A stretch of 64,000 nucleotides of DNA from positions 20,153 through 84,152 of the forward strand of contig DYGG01000006.1 in NCBI GenBank assembly GCA_020724775.1, in the 5' to 3' direction. Positions 1-8,463 of the stretch are shown here, one piece after another (within the stretch, counting starts at the first letter, position 1; every line of letters starts with the position of its first letter). The notes below the pieces were generated by a model, which was given only the letters and a program-made list of their open reading frames with translations, did not search any database and had not been told where the DNA came from. Origin of the DNA: Ignavibacterium sp. GTDB lineage: Bacteria > Zixibacteria > MSB-5A5 > GN15 > PGXB01. A program made the translations under genes and the position numbers.

Positions 1-1
1 C

Positions 2-1363
2 TTCTACTACAAAGAGAAACGGGAGGGAGGGCAGACTTTTTTCTTCTCTTCGCTGCGGCGGGAGCGTTTGCTGGCGGCCGAAGCCAGTTATGTATTCTTC
101 AAATTTGGACGCTCAGTGGTTAATCTCTCTCCTTCCTCGCGCAACGAACCCGGTTCAATGGCCCGTTCGCAATTCACCAGCGCCCCCACTGGCTCCGGGC
201 AGCTGTATATAGGCATTCAATTTGCCGGGCAACCAACCGACTTTGCCGGCGCTTCTATATTTCTAAAAGGTTCTCTCGAGGCCCTTCGCCAGCTCCGCTG
301 GTCTCATTGGTATCCGGGGAATCGCGGGGGCGAATTCCATCAGTCCGCCGAATTTTGCCCCGGCTTGACCAATGATTTCGCTCAACTCTTTACCACCAAT
401 GAGAGGATTATTGACTGGGGCGGTCTGCGCACCGGTGTTGACCTGTTCAAATCTCTCGAAGAAAACTTCGTAATCATTCCCTCGTCGTTTGCCCATTTCT
501 GGGAGAAGGGTAGACCGCCGGCAGAACTGGTTGAAGCCCTGGGAGCCGAGAGTTCCGCTCTCGAAACATCCCCTCCGCTTTATTGGGTGCAGGTCATTTT
601 GCCACCGCGCGGCGACAAAGCGCGGCTTCTTTCTTCATTCGAGATGAATTTCAACTGCTTTATTGCCGTCAACAAGAATGAACTGACCCTCTTCAAGCAT
701 ACCGGTGGAAACAAACTGGTCGAAGTGGAACTTCCCGAAGAAATTGACAATATTCTGGAAATTACCGGCGTCATCGATTCCAGCGGGCGCACTTATTACC
801 CGCGCCATATGATTCAAAATCAGAAAGGGCAGAGAGGTTATTCCCTTGAAGAACGGGATAAGCGACTTATTATCTGGTTTGATTTTGCGTCCGATCTGGA
901 ACTCCCCCCCGATTCTATCACCGTAACCTACGCAGTCACGTCCGGAACAGCGGCCAACGGCATCGATGCCGGCAAGATCAGCGAATTGTATGAAAATCAT
1001 CCCGGCCTGGTTTCGGCGGAGAATATCACCTCGACCGGCGGGGCTATACCTGCGCGGTTGGAAGAGCAGGTGATAATGGAAGTTTCGGCGCGACTTCGCA
1101 ACCGCGACCGCGCTATGACCTTCGTTGAGATTGCCAACTGGGCTAAAACGTTTGACCCTCGAATAAGATCTGTTACCTGTGAAAACGGAGTGGTCCGGGC
1201 AGGACGGGGGGTGCGAAGAAGTATCATGGTCAGAGTAAAAATCAATCCGGCCGAATTCCATTCAGACGAGGAAACCTCGCTGTTGTCACAGCGTCTGGAG
1301 TCATTTCTGAAATCACGCAGCCCTATCAATACCCATTTTACTGTGGAGATTACCAGGCAATGA
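2..1363 (+). CDS. tssF: TssF-like T6SS baseplate protein (5' partial)
   Basis: The frame is open from the left edge of the window, so the true start lies upstream; a TTG at 68 is inside the open frame and is unlikely to be the start. About 453 residues are present, against roughly 600 for the family. The C-terminal third has the phage baseplate-J/TssF look: a conserved region around PGLVSAENITSTGGAIPARL followed by LRNRDRAMTFVEIANWAKTF. TssF is known to join TssE, TssG and TssK in the cytoplasmic T6SS baseplate wedge. The stop overlaps the start of the next gene (ATGA), and a TssG-like and a TssK-like gene follow, which supports the call. The family is called by eye; divergence from proteobacterial TssF is clear. 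Confidence 0.7.
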   Translation, partial: FYYKEKREGGQTFFFSSLRRERLLAAEASYVFFKFGRSVVNLSPSSRNEPGSMARSQFTSAPTGSGQLYIGIQFAGQPTDFAGASIFLKGSLEALRQLRWSHWYPGNRGGEFHQSAEFCPGLTNDFAQLFTTNERIIDWGGLRTGVDLFKSLEENFVIIPSSFAHFWEKGRPPAELVEALGAESSALETSPPLYWVQVILPPRGDKARLLSSFEMNFNCFIAVNKNELTLFKHTGGNKLVEVELPEEIDNILEITGVIDSSGRTYYPRHMIQNQKGQRGYSLEERDKRLIIWFDFASDLELPPDSITVTYAVTSGTAANGIDAGKISELYENHPGLVSAENITSTGGAIPARLEEQVIMEVSARLRNRDRAMTFVEIANWAKTFDPRIRSVTCENGVVRAGRGVRRSIMVRVKINPAEFHSDEETSLLSQRLESFLKSRSPINTHFTVEITRQ

Positions 1364-2265
1364 CCGAAAAGTTCATGCCCGACTTTACCAGTCACAAATC
1401 TCCTTTTCATTTTACTACGGCGCTCAATACCCTGATTCGAATCGGTGTTGACCTCGACCGGGTAGAGATTCTGGCGGTGGGAGAGTCTGAAAACTATAAG
1501 GGCGAAATCTTATATCAGGAGCCGGCCCCGGGACGGGTAATTACGGAGGAAAGCCGCATCGTTCTGCATGTCGGGTTCCCCAGCGCCGTTGACCAGATGC
1601 CGTACCAGTTTTTCTACGGCTTGCAGACCAATGTGGCGCGGTCGCGCGAATGGGAGATGCAGTCGCGGGAATTAATGGCTCCTTTTGATGCCGCCGTCAT
1701 TCGATACACTTCCGTAGCCCGAAATCTAATACTCAAATACAACCTTGGGGTGGTTGAATATGAACATCTGGTTCGATTTCTAAAACTGTTTGATTACGAT
1801 GTTTTTCAAAGCGGCGATGAGATGCGTGAAGCCCTCCTCTGGGCGGCCCTCTTTCCCTCTTTTCATTACTGGTCAGCCAATCCGGAATTAATGTCTCATT
1901 TCCTGGAATTGCTGTTTGAGAAGGAATTCAGAATTATTGAAAATCACCGGGCCGAATTTGCCATACCGGCGAATATTCGTTACGCTCTTGGCGCCATTAG
2001 CGGACGTCTCGGCAAAGAAACTATTCTGGGCAAATCCTTTTATGAATCAGATTCTACCTACCAGATAGAAGTGCGCAACATCAGCGCCGCCGAGATGCGC
2101 GATTGGATGCCGAAAGGAAGAAAGAGAAAGAAACTGGAAACCGTTCTCGATATCTGTATGCCGGGGTATTTGAGTAGATTGATTAAACTGGTTTCGTCGG
2201 ATAAAAGAGTTCATATTGGCACGAAAAGATGTCAATCTTTCCTTGGTTTTTCCAGCCAGATTTAA
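1360..2265 (+). CDS. tssG: TssG-like baseplate protein with N-terminal PASTA-like domain
   Basis: 301 residues, starting at an ATGA overlap with tssF. The C-terminal half (about 200-290) resembles TssG: LGKETILGKSFY, then a region like the conserved 'LPGG...L..lv..Y' block (WMPKGRKRKKLETVLDIC). In known systems TssG pairs with TssF in the baseplate wedge. Residues about 23-72 look like a PASTA domain: a helix-like ALNTLIRIGVDLDRVEI, then GEILYQEPAPGRVI and a closing strand IVLHVG. PASTA domains usually occur on penicillin-binding proteins and Ser/Thr kinases, so this fusion is unusual. TssG is often about 330 residues. No signal peptide or membrane segment is seen, which fits a cytoplasmic baseplate part. 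Confidence 0.65.
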   Translation: MTEKFMPDFTSHKSPFHFTTALNTLIRIGVDLDRVEILAVGESENYKGEILYQEPAPGRVITEESRIVLHVGFPSAVDQMPYQFFYGLQTNVARSREWEMQSRELMAPFDAAVIRYTSVARNLILKYNLGVVEYEHLVRFLKLFDYDVFQSGDEMREALLWAALFPSFHYWSANPELMSHFLELLFEKEFRIIENHRAEFAIPANIRYALGAISGRLGKETILGKSFYESDSTYQIEVRNISAAEMRDWMPKGRKRKKLETVLDICMPGYLSRLIKLVSSDKRVHIGTKRCQSFLGFSSQI

Positions 2266-2270
2266 TGGGC

Positions 2271-2299
2271 TTGACAACAATAGGGATAGATGGTAAATT
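2271..2299 (+). promoter_or_regulatory. Predicted promoter upstream of tssK
   Basis: TTGACA at 2271-2276, 17-base spacer, TAAATT at 2294-2299. It lies in the 59-base gap between tssG and tssK, giving a predicted leader of about 20 bases that includes GAGGCAAG before the ATG. It could allow tssK-L-M to be transcribed separately from tssFG. Confidence 0.45.
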
Positions 2300-2324
2300 C
2301 AGTTTTTATGCTTGAGGCAAGATA

Positions 2325-3773
2325 ATGGATGACTTGAACTTATATTCTGTGAACTGGCAGGATGGCATGCTTATCACCGAGCGCCATCTGAAAGAGCAGG
2401 AAAAATACTTCGAGGAACTGACTCGCTGGCATAGCCTTCACGTTGGTGACCGCTACGGTCTGGTGCGAAAAAGTTTCGACGGTAAGCCGGCGATTGGCTT
2501 TAGGGCTGTCATTAGCGGGAATCGCCTCAAGTTGGAGATTACCAGATGCCAGGCATTAACCCCGGATGGCAACTATATCGAGATTAGCGAGACCCTGCGC
2601 AATCCGATTGGAGCCGAAGCCAATGTCACCGAGCCGGTCATCCCGGTATATATTAGCGTTGACGCCGTCTCCAAGCGCCAGGTAGGAGATCCTGACCCGG
2701 AGGAAGACCTTCCACGGATTCCGTACCTGGTCAATAATTATACCGCCCATCTTCAGAAACCAAGCGGCCTTCCGGAATCCAGTTATCTGAAAGTGGCCGA
2801 ACTGATAGTCAGCGGCAGCGACGTTCGGAACTCCGACACTTATTTTCCCCCCAGTCTGAGCCTGAATGCCGATGAGCGACTCTCTCAAAAAGCAGTTGAT
2901 TATCGCAATCGTCTGGAGAATCTTCTGTCGCTGGCATCGCGGGCACATCTGGCTGTCTCGGTCAGCGGCGCTATGGCCGGTGAAAGCACACAGCTTCAAT
3001 TGGCTTTCCGAGAAACGGTCTATCTGCTGGTTTATCATCTGGCGGCATCAATTGATGATTTTGTCATCGGTCGCAACGCCTACCACCCCTTGCGATTGGT
3101 CATTTTCTTTAAGAAACTGTTTCGCGTCTTCTCTACGCTTATCAACCTCCAGCCCGGCTTGAAAGACTATCTCAACGAGAAATATTTCACCAAAGAATTG
3201 AATACCGATGTGGGGAAATTCATCTCTATCGTCGAAGCCTTCATTATGAAGGAGTATGACCATCAGGCGCTCGGAGAGCATATACAGTCTATCGATGAGA
3301 TTTTGGGAGTTCTGCGGGGTGTTCTGGGGTTCCTGGCGCAAACGAAGCGGGAGCAACTGGGCGAGCAGGCAATGGCGACCGACACTCTTACTTACAGCGG
3401 CAGGACCTACCGGGTGGCTCCCTTCAGTTCCAACCGGCTGGAGCAGGTCGGTGAACTTTGCTACTTAATGATTGACGTCGCGCAACCGCGGGCGGTCGCA
3501 GATGCCGTGGTACTGATGTCAAAAGACCTTTTCACCGTCCCCGAATGGAACAATATGCAGGTGCGGCTCGGTTTAAACGACGCCCGTGGGCTGGGGGAGA
3601 CCGACCCGGTCGATGTTGACACTAACACCTTCGGCAACAAAGTGGCGCTGCACCCGAAAGATATGATGCGTTCTTCATCTGTGCGACAGATTACCCTTAT
3701 TTTCCGCGGCGCCAAAGATGCCTCGAAATTCTCCCGTTTGGGGAAAATGGATTTGATAATATATTCGATGTAG
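2325..3773 (+). CDS. tssK: TssK-like T6SS baseplate/membrane-complex adaptor
   Basis: 482 residues, near the usual TssK length of about 440-460. The N-terminus (VNWQDGMLITERHLKEQEKY) matches the TssK opening pattern 'W.eGmfl.pqHfq..d'. The protein goes on through a long shell domain and a C-terminal domain rich in WNNMQVRLGLND and LIFRGAKD. TssK is known to form trimers that bind the baseplate wedge and, through the C-terminal domain, the TssL/TssM membrane complex; it is a T6SS hallmark not shared with phage or extracellular contractile systems. A good ribosome-binding site (GAGGCAAG) precedes the ATG. The gene sits between TssFG-like and membrane-protein genes, as expected. Confidence 0.8.
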   Translation: MDDLNLYSVNWQDGMLITERHLKEQEKYFEELTRWHSLHVGDRYGLVRKSFDGKPAIGFRAVISGNRLKLEITRCQALTPDGNYIEISETLRNPIGAEANVTEPVIPVYISVDAVSKRQVGDPDPEEDLPRIPYLVNNYTAHLQKPSGLPESSYLKVAELIVSGSDVRNSDTYFPPSLSLNADERLSQKAVDYRNRLENLLSLASRAHLAVSVSGAMAGESTQLQLAFRETVYLLVYHLAASIDDFVIGRNAYHPLRLVIFFKKLFRVFSTLINLQPGLKDYLNEKYFTKELNTDVGKFISIVEAFIMKEYDHQALGEHIQSIDEILGVLRGVLGFLAQTKREQLGEQAMATDTLTYSGRTYRVAPFSSNRLEQVGELCYLMIDVAQPRAVADAVVLMSKDLFTVPEWNNMQVRLGLNDARGLGETDPVDVDTNTFGNKVALHPKDMMRSSSVRQITLIFRGAKDASKFSRLGKMDLIIYSM

Positions 3774-3792
3774 TTGACGGCACAGGCTTAGA

Positions 3793-4716
3793 ATGGAAAT
3801 ACGCGCTTATATACAGGACCTCTTCAAATATATCGAGTCATTCGAGAAAGGGGCGGCCGGTTTTGAAACGGAAGCCTTCCTGCAGACCTACAACGGCATC
3901 TATGCCGTATTTCAGGCGCTTCGGGAGCAGCGCGACAAGGCGGTCAAAGTCGATGAATACTTTCATGATTGGATTCGTCAATCTCCCCTGACCAGTTCTG
4001 ATTTGCGGCAACTGGCGGTGCAGATAATGATAACTTATTTCGAATCGGAAGCCGATACCGACGGTCAGACCAACAAGTCCTATCTCTACTGCCGGGGATT
4101 GCGCGGGGTTCGTCAGGATGTGCCTTTCTTCGAGAATTATCTTCTCCCCCTGCTCTTCAAAGAGGGGAGTCTCGGCGGCAATTTCCGACTCAGTCAGTTC
4201 TTCCTTAATGAGATGGCGCGGTACATAAACAAATTTGGCAAGAAGGTCAATCTGGGTATGACACCCGAAGAGTTTTCGGCGCTTTCCGATCCGATGAAAT
4301 TTCTTGAACTGGCGCGCCGACGGGTAGAACTCGGAAACGATATCCTCAAAGACCGCAGCAGCCTTGAGTTCAATCTCCAGCGGATGAATAACTTCAACAA
4401 ACTGGGACAGAAAAGCCGCCTGATGGACCAGTATCTTACTGAATGGCAGTATCTGACCAAGACCAGTTTCTGGCAGACAATAAAAGATTTTTTCAGCGTT
4501 CTGGGCGGGAAATTCAAGGGAGTCTTTTCCAGTTCGCGTTATTTTCGCCTGGTCCTTACTCAGAGAAACCTGGCATACTTCTACTATACGTTTCTTATTC
4601 TCCTCTTTCTGTTTCTTGCCATATTTGTCCCGGTAAGTTGGAATAAATATTCGCAGAAGCAATTGCAAAATCTTCAGGACAAAGTCACCCAGGTGCAGAG
4701 CGGGAGTCTGAAATAA
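3793..4716 (+). CDS. Putative TssL (DotU/IcmH)-like membrane-anchored protein
   Basis: 307 residues. The first about 240 are soluble and helix-rich. A single hydrophobic segment (FYYTFLILLFLFLAIF) lies near residues 262-280, and a short charged tail follows. This is the topology of TssL: cytoplasmic domain, one C-terminal anchor, small periplasmic end. TssL is known to link TssK with TssM in the inner membrane. I do not see clear DotU sequence motifs, so the call rests on topology and position between TssK-like and TssM-like genes. It starts 19 bases after tssK. A different inner-membrane adaptor is possible. Confidence 0.5.
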   Translation: MEIRAYIQDLFKYIESFEKGAAGFETEAFLQTYNGIYAVFQALREQRDKAVKVDEYFHDWIRQSPLTSSDLRQLAVQIMITYFESEADTDGQTNKSYLYCRGLRGVRQDVPFFENYLLPLLFKEGSLGGNFRLSQFFLNEMARYINKFGKKVNLGMTPEEFSALSDPMKFLELARRRVELGNDILKDRSSLEFNLQRMNNFNKLGQKSRLMDQYLTEWQYLTKTSFWQTIKDFFSVLGGKFKGVFSSSRYFRLVLTQRNLAYFYYTFLILLFLFLAIFVPVSWNKYSQKQLQNLQDKVTQVQSGSLK

Positions 4717-4745
4717 CCGTTGAGATGAATAATTACAGGGAATAA

Positions 4746-6947
4746 ATGCGACCAGGTTCAATACTGAAAATATTCAAAAAAGGCTCCAAACTTGCCGGCA
4801 AGCAGAAGGGGAAGAAAGGAGAACCGGGATACGGCTGGCCTCCGGGGCTTCGTATCGGCGTATATGGACATGCCAATTCCGGTAAGACCGTCTATTTCAC
4901 TGTCCTCAATGAAGAATCGAAAATAGCCAAAGATCTGCAGATATCGGTAATCGACAACGCTACCGCGGGTGAATTTCTCGCCAATTACCGAGCCATCTGG
5001 GGGGTCGGTTCCGCTACTGATGTCGGCACCGTTGTCGATCGTCGCGGCGACAAAAAATTTCCTGACCCGACCGCCGGCGACCGCGTCCTTAAATTCAATG
5101 CCATTCTTGATAAGAATAAAAAAGTCTCCGTTGTAACCTATGATTATAACGGGCGGGCGGTTTCGATAACTGACCGCATCGAATTGAAGGAAAAAGTTCT
5201 TGATTTCATGGATGGTTGCAGCGGGATACTTTTCTTCTTCGACCCCAAAACTCTGGCGGCGGAACTTCAGAGCCAGGAACATGTGGCTTCATTTGTCAGC
5301 ATGCTGGAGCGTCTGGCTCCCCTCAAAAGCCGTTTACCCATGCCAATCGCCCTGGTCGTCACCAAAGCCGACATTCTGCCCGGTTTTACTGGCGAAAATC
5401 AGATTGTGCTGATAAATCCCGAAGATGAGAATTTTCTCGCTGAAGATTTTGAGACCTTTCTCGACCGCGTTCTGAGCAGCAACAGAATTGCTTCCAATTC
5501 CGCATGGGCCGGCTCGGTCCGAAATGTCCTTTTCAAACTGAGAGAGTTCTTGAACGTGGTGGTAGGGCGCACTCTCGATTTTCAGATTTTTTTCATTTCC
5601 AACACGGGTCAGACTCCGGAGAAAATCGGCACCGAGGTGGGTCGTTCCATATATGTCCCGCCGGCGAAAATCCATCCCGTTGGCGTGAGAGAGCCGTTTT
5701 ACTGGCTGCTGAAATCGATTTTCCGCAGTCGCAAAGTCTCCCGTTTTCGAACGGTGGCGAAATTTGTCATGTTGCTCAGTCTGCTTTGGATTATTTTGTA
5801 CTCCATCCCGAACCTGTATCATTTCAAAATGCTCCTTCCCGGATTGGAATCTAAAGAGAAAGTAGTGCTGGCGGCGACTGATGGCTCCGTTCTCGGATTG
5901 AATACGGACCAGCGGCAGGAAATAATCGACCAGTATCGAAAATATGAGCGTTCCTGGACTGTGAATTACCTGTTTCCCAATTTCAAGTATCCCTCTTCGG
6001 AAATTCGCGAGGCATATACTGCATTTAATATGGGGATGGCGGTCAAGACGCTGGACAGCGCCCTGCGCGATTTTGCCTCGGTCGTGCGCGACCCCTCTAT
6101 GTGGCCGGTCTTTAACCTGACCGATTCCACCATAAGATACCAGCCGATTCATGACAAAATTCTAGAGCAACTGAATCGCTACCGGCAATCTACCGACTAT
6201 ACGGAACTTTACAAACGGAGCAATCGCGGCAAACAACTCTGGGATAATTTCGAAAAAGCGATAAAAAATCCGACCGATTCTACCCCCTGGCTGGCGATTG
6301 CCCAGCAAGTGCAGATTTTCCAAACCGATTTCGGTCATGAACTGAGTTCCGCCGAGAAAGACCTTCTGAAAGCCTTCTCCACGCGCAAAGCCAGGAAAGA
6401 ACAGGCGGTGGTGGCGCAGAGAATCACCAGCGAAATGGGCTCATTTGTGGAACAGATAAACGGCATTACCGACCCTGCTTTCCGCTTTGAGACCGCCCTG
6501 ACGCAGTTGCGGCAGATTCTCGCTAACCTTGACCCGGTTGTTGATAGGCAAAATGTTACCATGATTAACAAGTACCTTCAGGATGCCGCCAAATGGTCTC
6601 AAAGGCGGAAATTCACCTGCAAGATCGAATCGGTTCCGGGAAAGGCGCATCTTCATATCGAAGTGACCGAGAAGGGAAAAGACCCCAAATGGAGTGAGGT
6701 CAATCAGATATTTGAAGGGGACAAAATCGAGTTCTACTGGAAGATTGGCGATGATATTCATATCGCAATGGATACCGCCAAACATGTCTGCCAGTTGGGC
6801 AAAGACCCCAGCGACCGAAAACCGCTTAAAGGAAAGTATTCCATATTTGAAATGAACGGCGAGATTACCTTTGGAAATATCGGAAAAAAGATTAATATAT
6901 CTTTTGTCCCTCCACTGGAGGAGCAAATACCGAAACTGGAACCATGA
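4746..6947 (+). CDS. Short TssM (IcmF)-like protein: cytoplasmic GTPase domain, one membrane segment, periplasmic domain
   Basis: 733 residues. A Walker A motif GHANSGKT is at 41-48, a DYNG motif follows mid-domain, and VTKAD supplies the guanine-specificity element, so residues 1 to about 330 form a P-loop GTPase. One membrane segment (FVMLLSLLWIILYSI) lies near 340-355, followed by about 375 exported residues ending in a beta-rich region. Canonical TssM is about 1100-1200 residues, with two membrane helices before the NTPase domain and a third after it. Here the first two are missing and the periplasmic part is shorter. AGGGA precedes the ATG. Position after the TssL-like gene supports a TssM role, but homology is not proven by eye. 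Confidence 0.55.
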   Translation: MRPGSILKIFKKGSKLAGKQKGKKGEPGYGWPPGLRIGVYGHANSGKTVYFTVLNEESKIAKDLQISVIDNATAGEFLANYRAIWGVGSATDVGTVVDRRGDKKFPDPTAGDRVLKFNAILDKNKKVSVVTYDYNGRAVSITDRIELKEKVLDFMDGCSGILFFFDPKTLAAELQSQEHVASFVSMLERLAPLKSRLPMPIALVVTKADILPGFTGENQIVLINPEDENFLAEDFETFLDRVLSSNRIASNSAWAGSVRNVLFKLREFLNVVVGRTLDFQIFFISNTGQTPEKIGTEVGRSIYVPPAKIHPVGVREPFYWLLKSIFRSRKVSRFRTVAKFVMLLSLLWIILYSIPNLYHFKMLLPGLESKEKVVLAATDGSVLGLNTDQRQEIIDQYRKYERSWTVNYLFPNFKYPSSEIREAYTAFNMGMAVKTLDSALRDFASVVRDPSMWPVFNLTDSTIRYQPIHDKILEQLNRYRQSTDYTELYKRSNRGKQLWDNFEKAIKNPTDSTPWLAIAQQVQIFQTDFGHELSSAEKDLLKAFSTRKARKEQAVVAQRITSEMGSFVEQINGITDPAFRFETALTQLRQILANLDPVVDRQNVTMINKYLQDAAKWSQRRKFTCKIESVPGKAHLHIEVTEKGKDPKWSEVNQIFEGDKIEFYWKIGDDIHIAMDTAKHVCQLGKDPSDRKPLKGKYSIFEMNGEITFGNIGKKINISFVPPLEEQIPKLEP

Positions 6948-6968
6948 TTTAATTTCAGGGAGTGATAA

Positions 6969-7496
6969 ATGAAACAGTTGATAATTCGATTCACAAATTT
7001 CCGCATTTTCGCGGCGGTGTTATTGATTATGGCTTTGGCGGCGCCGATGGCCGATGCCGGAAAAGTGCAGTTACCGGAAGGGAAAGAAATAAAAGTCCGC
7101 TTCGACCCCAAAATGAAAATCTCTTCCGGCAAACTGGAAAAGGGGGTACCTCTGCAGATTTACCTGGTGGAGCCGATTGAAATCGCCGGAGTGGTGTTAG
7201 TCCCCAAAGATGCCCCCGGGACCGCTGTGGTCGCCGATGTCAAGAAAGCCGGGAAGCCGGGAAAGCCGGGAATTATTAAAATTGAATTCACCGAACTGGA
7301 GCCGACCGGAGATTTCAAATCCCCCGAAAACGAAAAGATAAAACTGGGCGGCACTATCGAGAAGAAAGGGGGCGGAAAGAAACTGCTCTCGTATCTCCTC
7401 ATTTTCGGACTATTCATTAAAGGGGGAGAGGGGACAATCGACCCCAACGGTGTCTATACCGCAACGGTGAAAGAAGGGATAATACTGGAAAACTGA
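6969..7496 (+). CDS. Small exported protein at the end of the T6SS-type operon, unknown function
   Basis: 175 residues with a Sec signal peptide (hydrophobic core IFAAVLLIMALAAPMADA, cut near residue 32). The mature part is Lys/Gly/Pro-rich and apparently all-beta, with a repeated KPGKPG stretch, and has no lipobox. It starts 21 bases after the TssM-like gene with CAGGGAG ahead of the ATG, and a strong terminator follows. By position it could do the periplasmic job that lipoprotein TssJ does elsewhere, but it lacks the lipid-anchoring cysteine, so this is only a positional guess. I do not recognise the family. Confidence 0.55.
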   Translation: MKQLIIRFTNFRIFAAVLLIMALAAPMADAGKVQLPEGKEIKVRFDPKMKISSGKLEKGVPLQIYLVEPIEIAGVVLVPKDAPGTAVVADVKKAGKPGKPGIIKIEFTELEPTGDFKSPENEKIKLGGTIEKKGGGKKLLSYLLIFGLFIKGGEGTIDPNGVYTATVKEGIILEN

Positions 7497-7523
7497 TACA
7501 GCCGCTCAATATCACAAATGTAT

Positions 7524-7556
7524 AACGGGTCACCAAACCGGTGACCCGTTTTTCTT
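7524..7556 (+). terminator. Rho-independent terminator of the T6SS-type operon
   Basis: Perfect 11-bp stem AACGGGTCACC / GGTGACCCGTT (7524-7534 with 7540-7550), 5-base loop, then a T-rich tail. It lies between convergent operons. Confidence 0.85.
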
Positions 7557-7590
7557 GGGGGGCATTTTGCAGTCCTGCAGGGTCGACCAA

Positions 7591-8451
7591 CTATCTTATG
7601 ACGGCAGACCCAAAGGAGCTGTCAACCAAAATCCTTGCCGATTCATAATAGACACTCGATACCGGAATACTATCCAGCCCCAGTTTGGATAGGGATACCG
7701 GAAAAATCTGAAAGAAAGAGGTGTCGACAGAGACTGTGGTGTCGGGCATCTGGTAATTATTGACAAAGATTGTGGCTAATGTCGCGAATCCATTGGAATT
7801 TACGATGGTCCCTAAAGGTGATGTTTGGTAGACGGTGATTTCTCCCTGGCTGCCGTCAAACCAGTCGATCTCAGCCACACTGCTTCCCAACGACCGATTA
7901 CGGACCACACTGTCAATAGCCAGTGACGGAGAATCGAAGAACACGCCGATTACAGCGGAATCCAGCAAATTTAGATTGTAAACTGCCAGATCTAACCGAA
8001 ATGATGCGGCAAACGGAATCTCCAGATATCGCGGCAGCAGTTTTACCATCGGCACCACCGGGTAGAGGTCAATAGAAAGACGGGTTATAATCCCCGGAAG
8101 CACATCGGCCACCGTCTCTCCCTTATAAAGCAGAATCGGGATATCCTGGCGTCCCATTCCAATTCCCTCTACGATAATCCGTCGGTCGCGCCCGGCCGGT
8201 ATCGCTAACTCTCCGACAAAATACCCATCCTTTTCAGTGAGACTGTCCACCATCAACTGGTCTGTTTCTCTTTCAGGCAGGACTACATAGACCAGCATCC
8301 GGCTGATTGACTGGCTCGCCTGCGCGGCATCAATTTTCATACTGATAGTAACCGCTCCGGTCTGACCCGGCGCTACAATTTTCTCCGAGCATCCGGCAAT
8401 CATGGTCACAACCAGGCTGCCCAGGAGAATTGTCCTCTTTGCAATGTTCAT
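7591..8451 (-). CDS. Lipoprotein with a possible cohesin-like beta domain
   Basis: 286 residues. The signal peptide ends in a lipobox (MIAGC, Cys about 21), so the protein is probably lipid-anchored. Residues about 25-120 look like an Ig-like or carboxypeptidase-regulatory-like beta domain. Residues about 140-240 (IPFAASFRLDLAVYNLNLLD, then VFFDSPSLAID and GFATLATIFVNN) recall cohesin-type domains, which bind dockerins; the window also has two dockerin-like proteins. It is the last gene of a minus-strand operon, 12 bases after the beta-barrel gene. The cohesin reading is tentative; the lipoprotein call is firm. Confidence 0.6.
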   Translation of the reverse strand: MNIAKRTILLGSLVVTMIAGCSEKIVAPGQTGAVTISMKIDAAQASQSISRMLVYVVLPERETDQLMVDSLTEKDGYFVGELAIPAGRDRRIIVEGIGMGRQDIPILLYKGETVADVLPGIITRLSIDLYPVVPMVKLLPRYLEIPFAASFRLDLAVYNLNLLDSAVIGVFFDSPSLAIDSVVRNRSLGSSVAEIDWFDGSQGEITVYQTSPLGTIVNSNGFATLATIFVNNYQMPDTTVSVDTSFFQIFPVSLSKLGLDSIPVSSVYYESARILVDSSFGSAVIR

Positions 8452-8463
8452 ATTCGTATCCTC

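Noticed and set aside
635..1261. Long minus-strand frame inside tssF, and similar long antisense frames elsewhere (for example 3838-4761, 5334-6152, 60529-61527)
   Set aside because: They lie opposite clearly coding genes, have no recognisable domains or ribosome-binding sites, and arise from the codon bias of the real gene.
68..1363. TTG at 68 as the start of tssF
   Set aside because: The frame stays open to the left edge and encodes family-like sequence before this codon; the gene is cut by the window.
1..7496. Extracellular contractile injection system or phage tail remnant
   Set aside because: A TssK-like gene and two membrane-anchored proteins, one a GTPase, argue for a membrane-docked T6SS-type machine.
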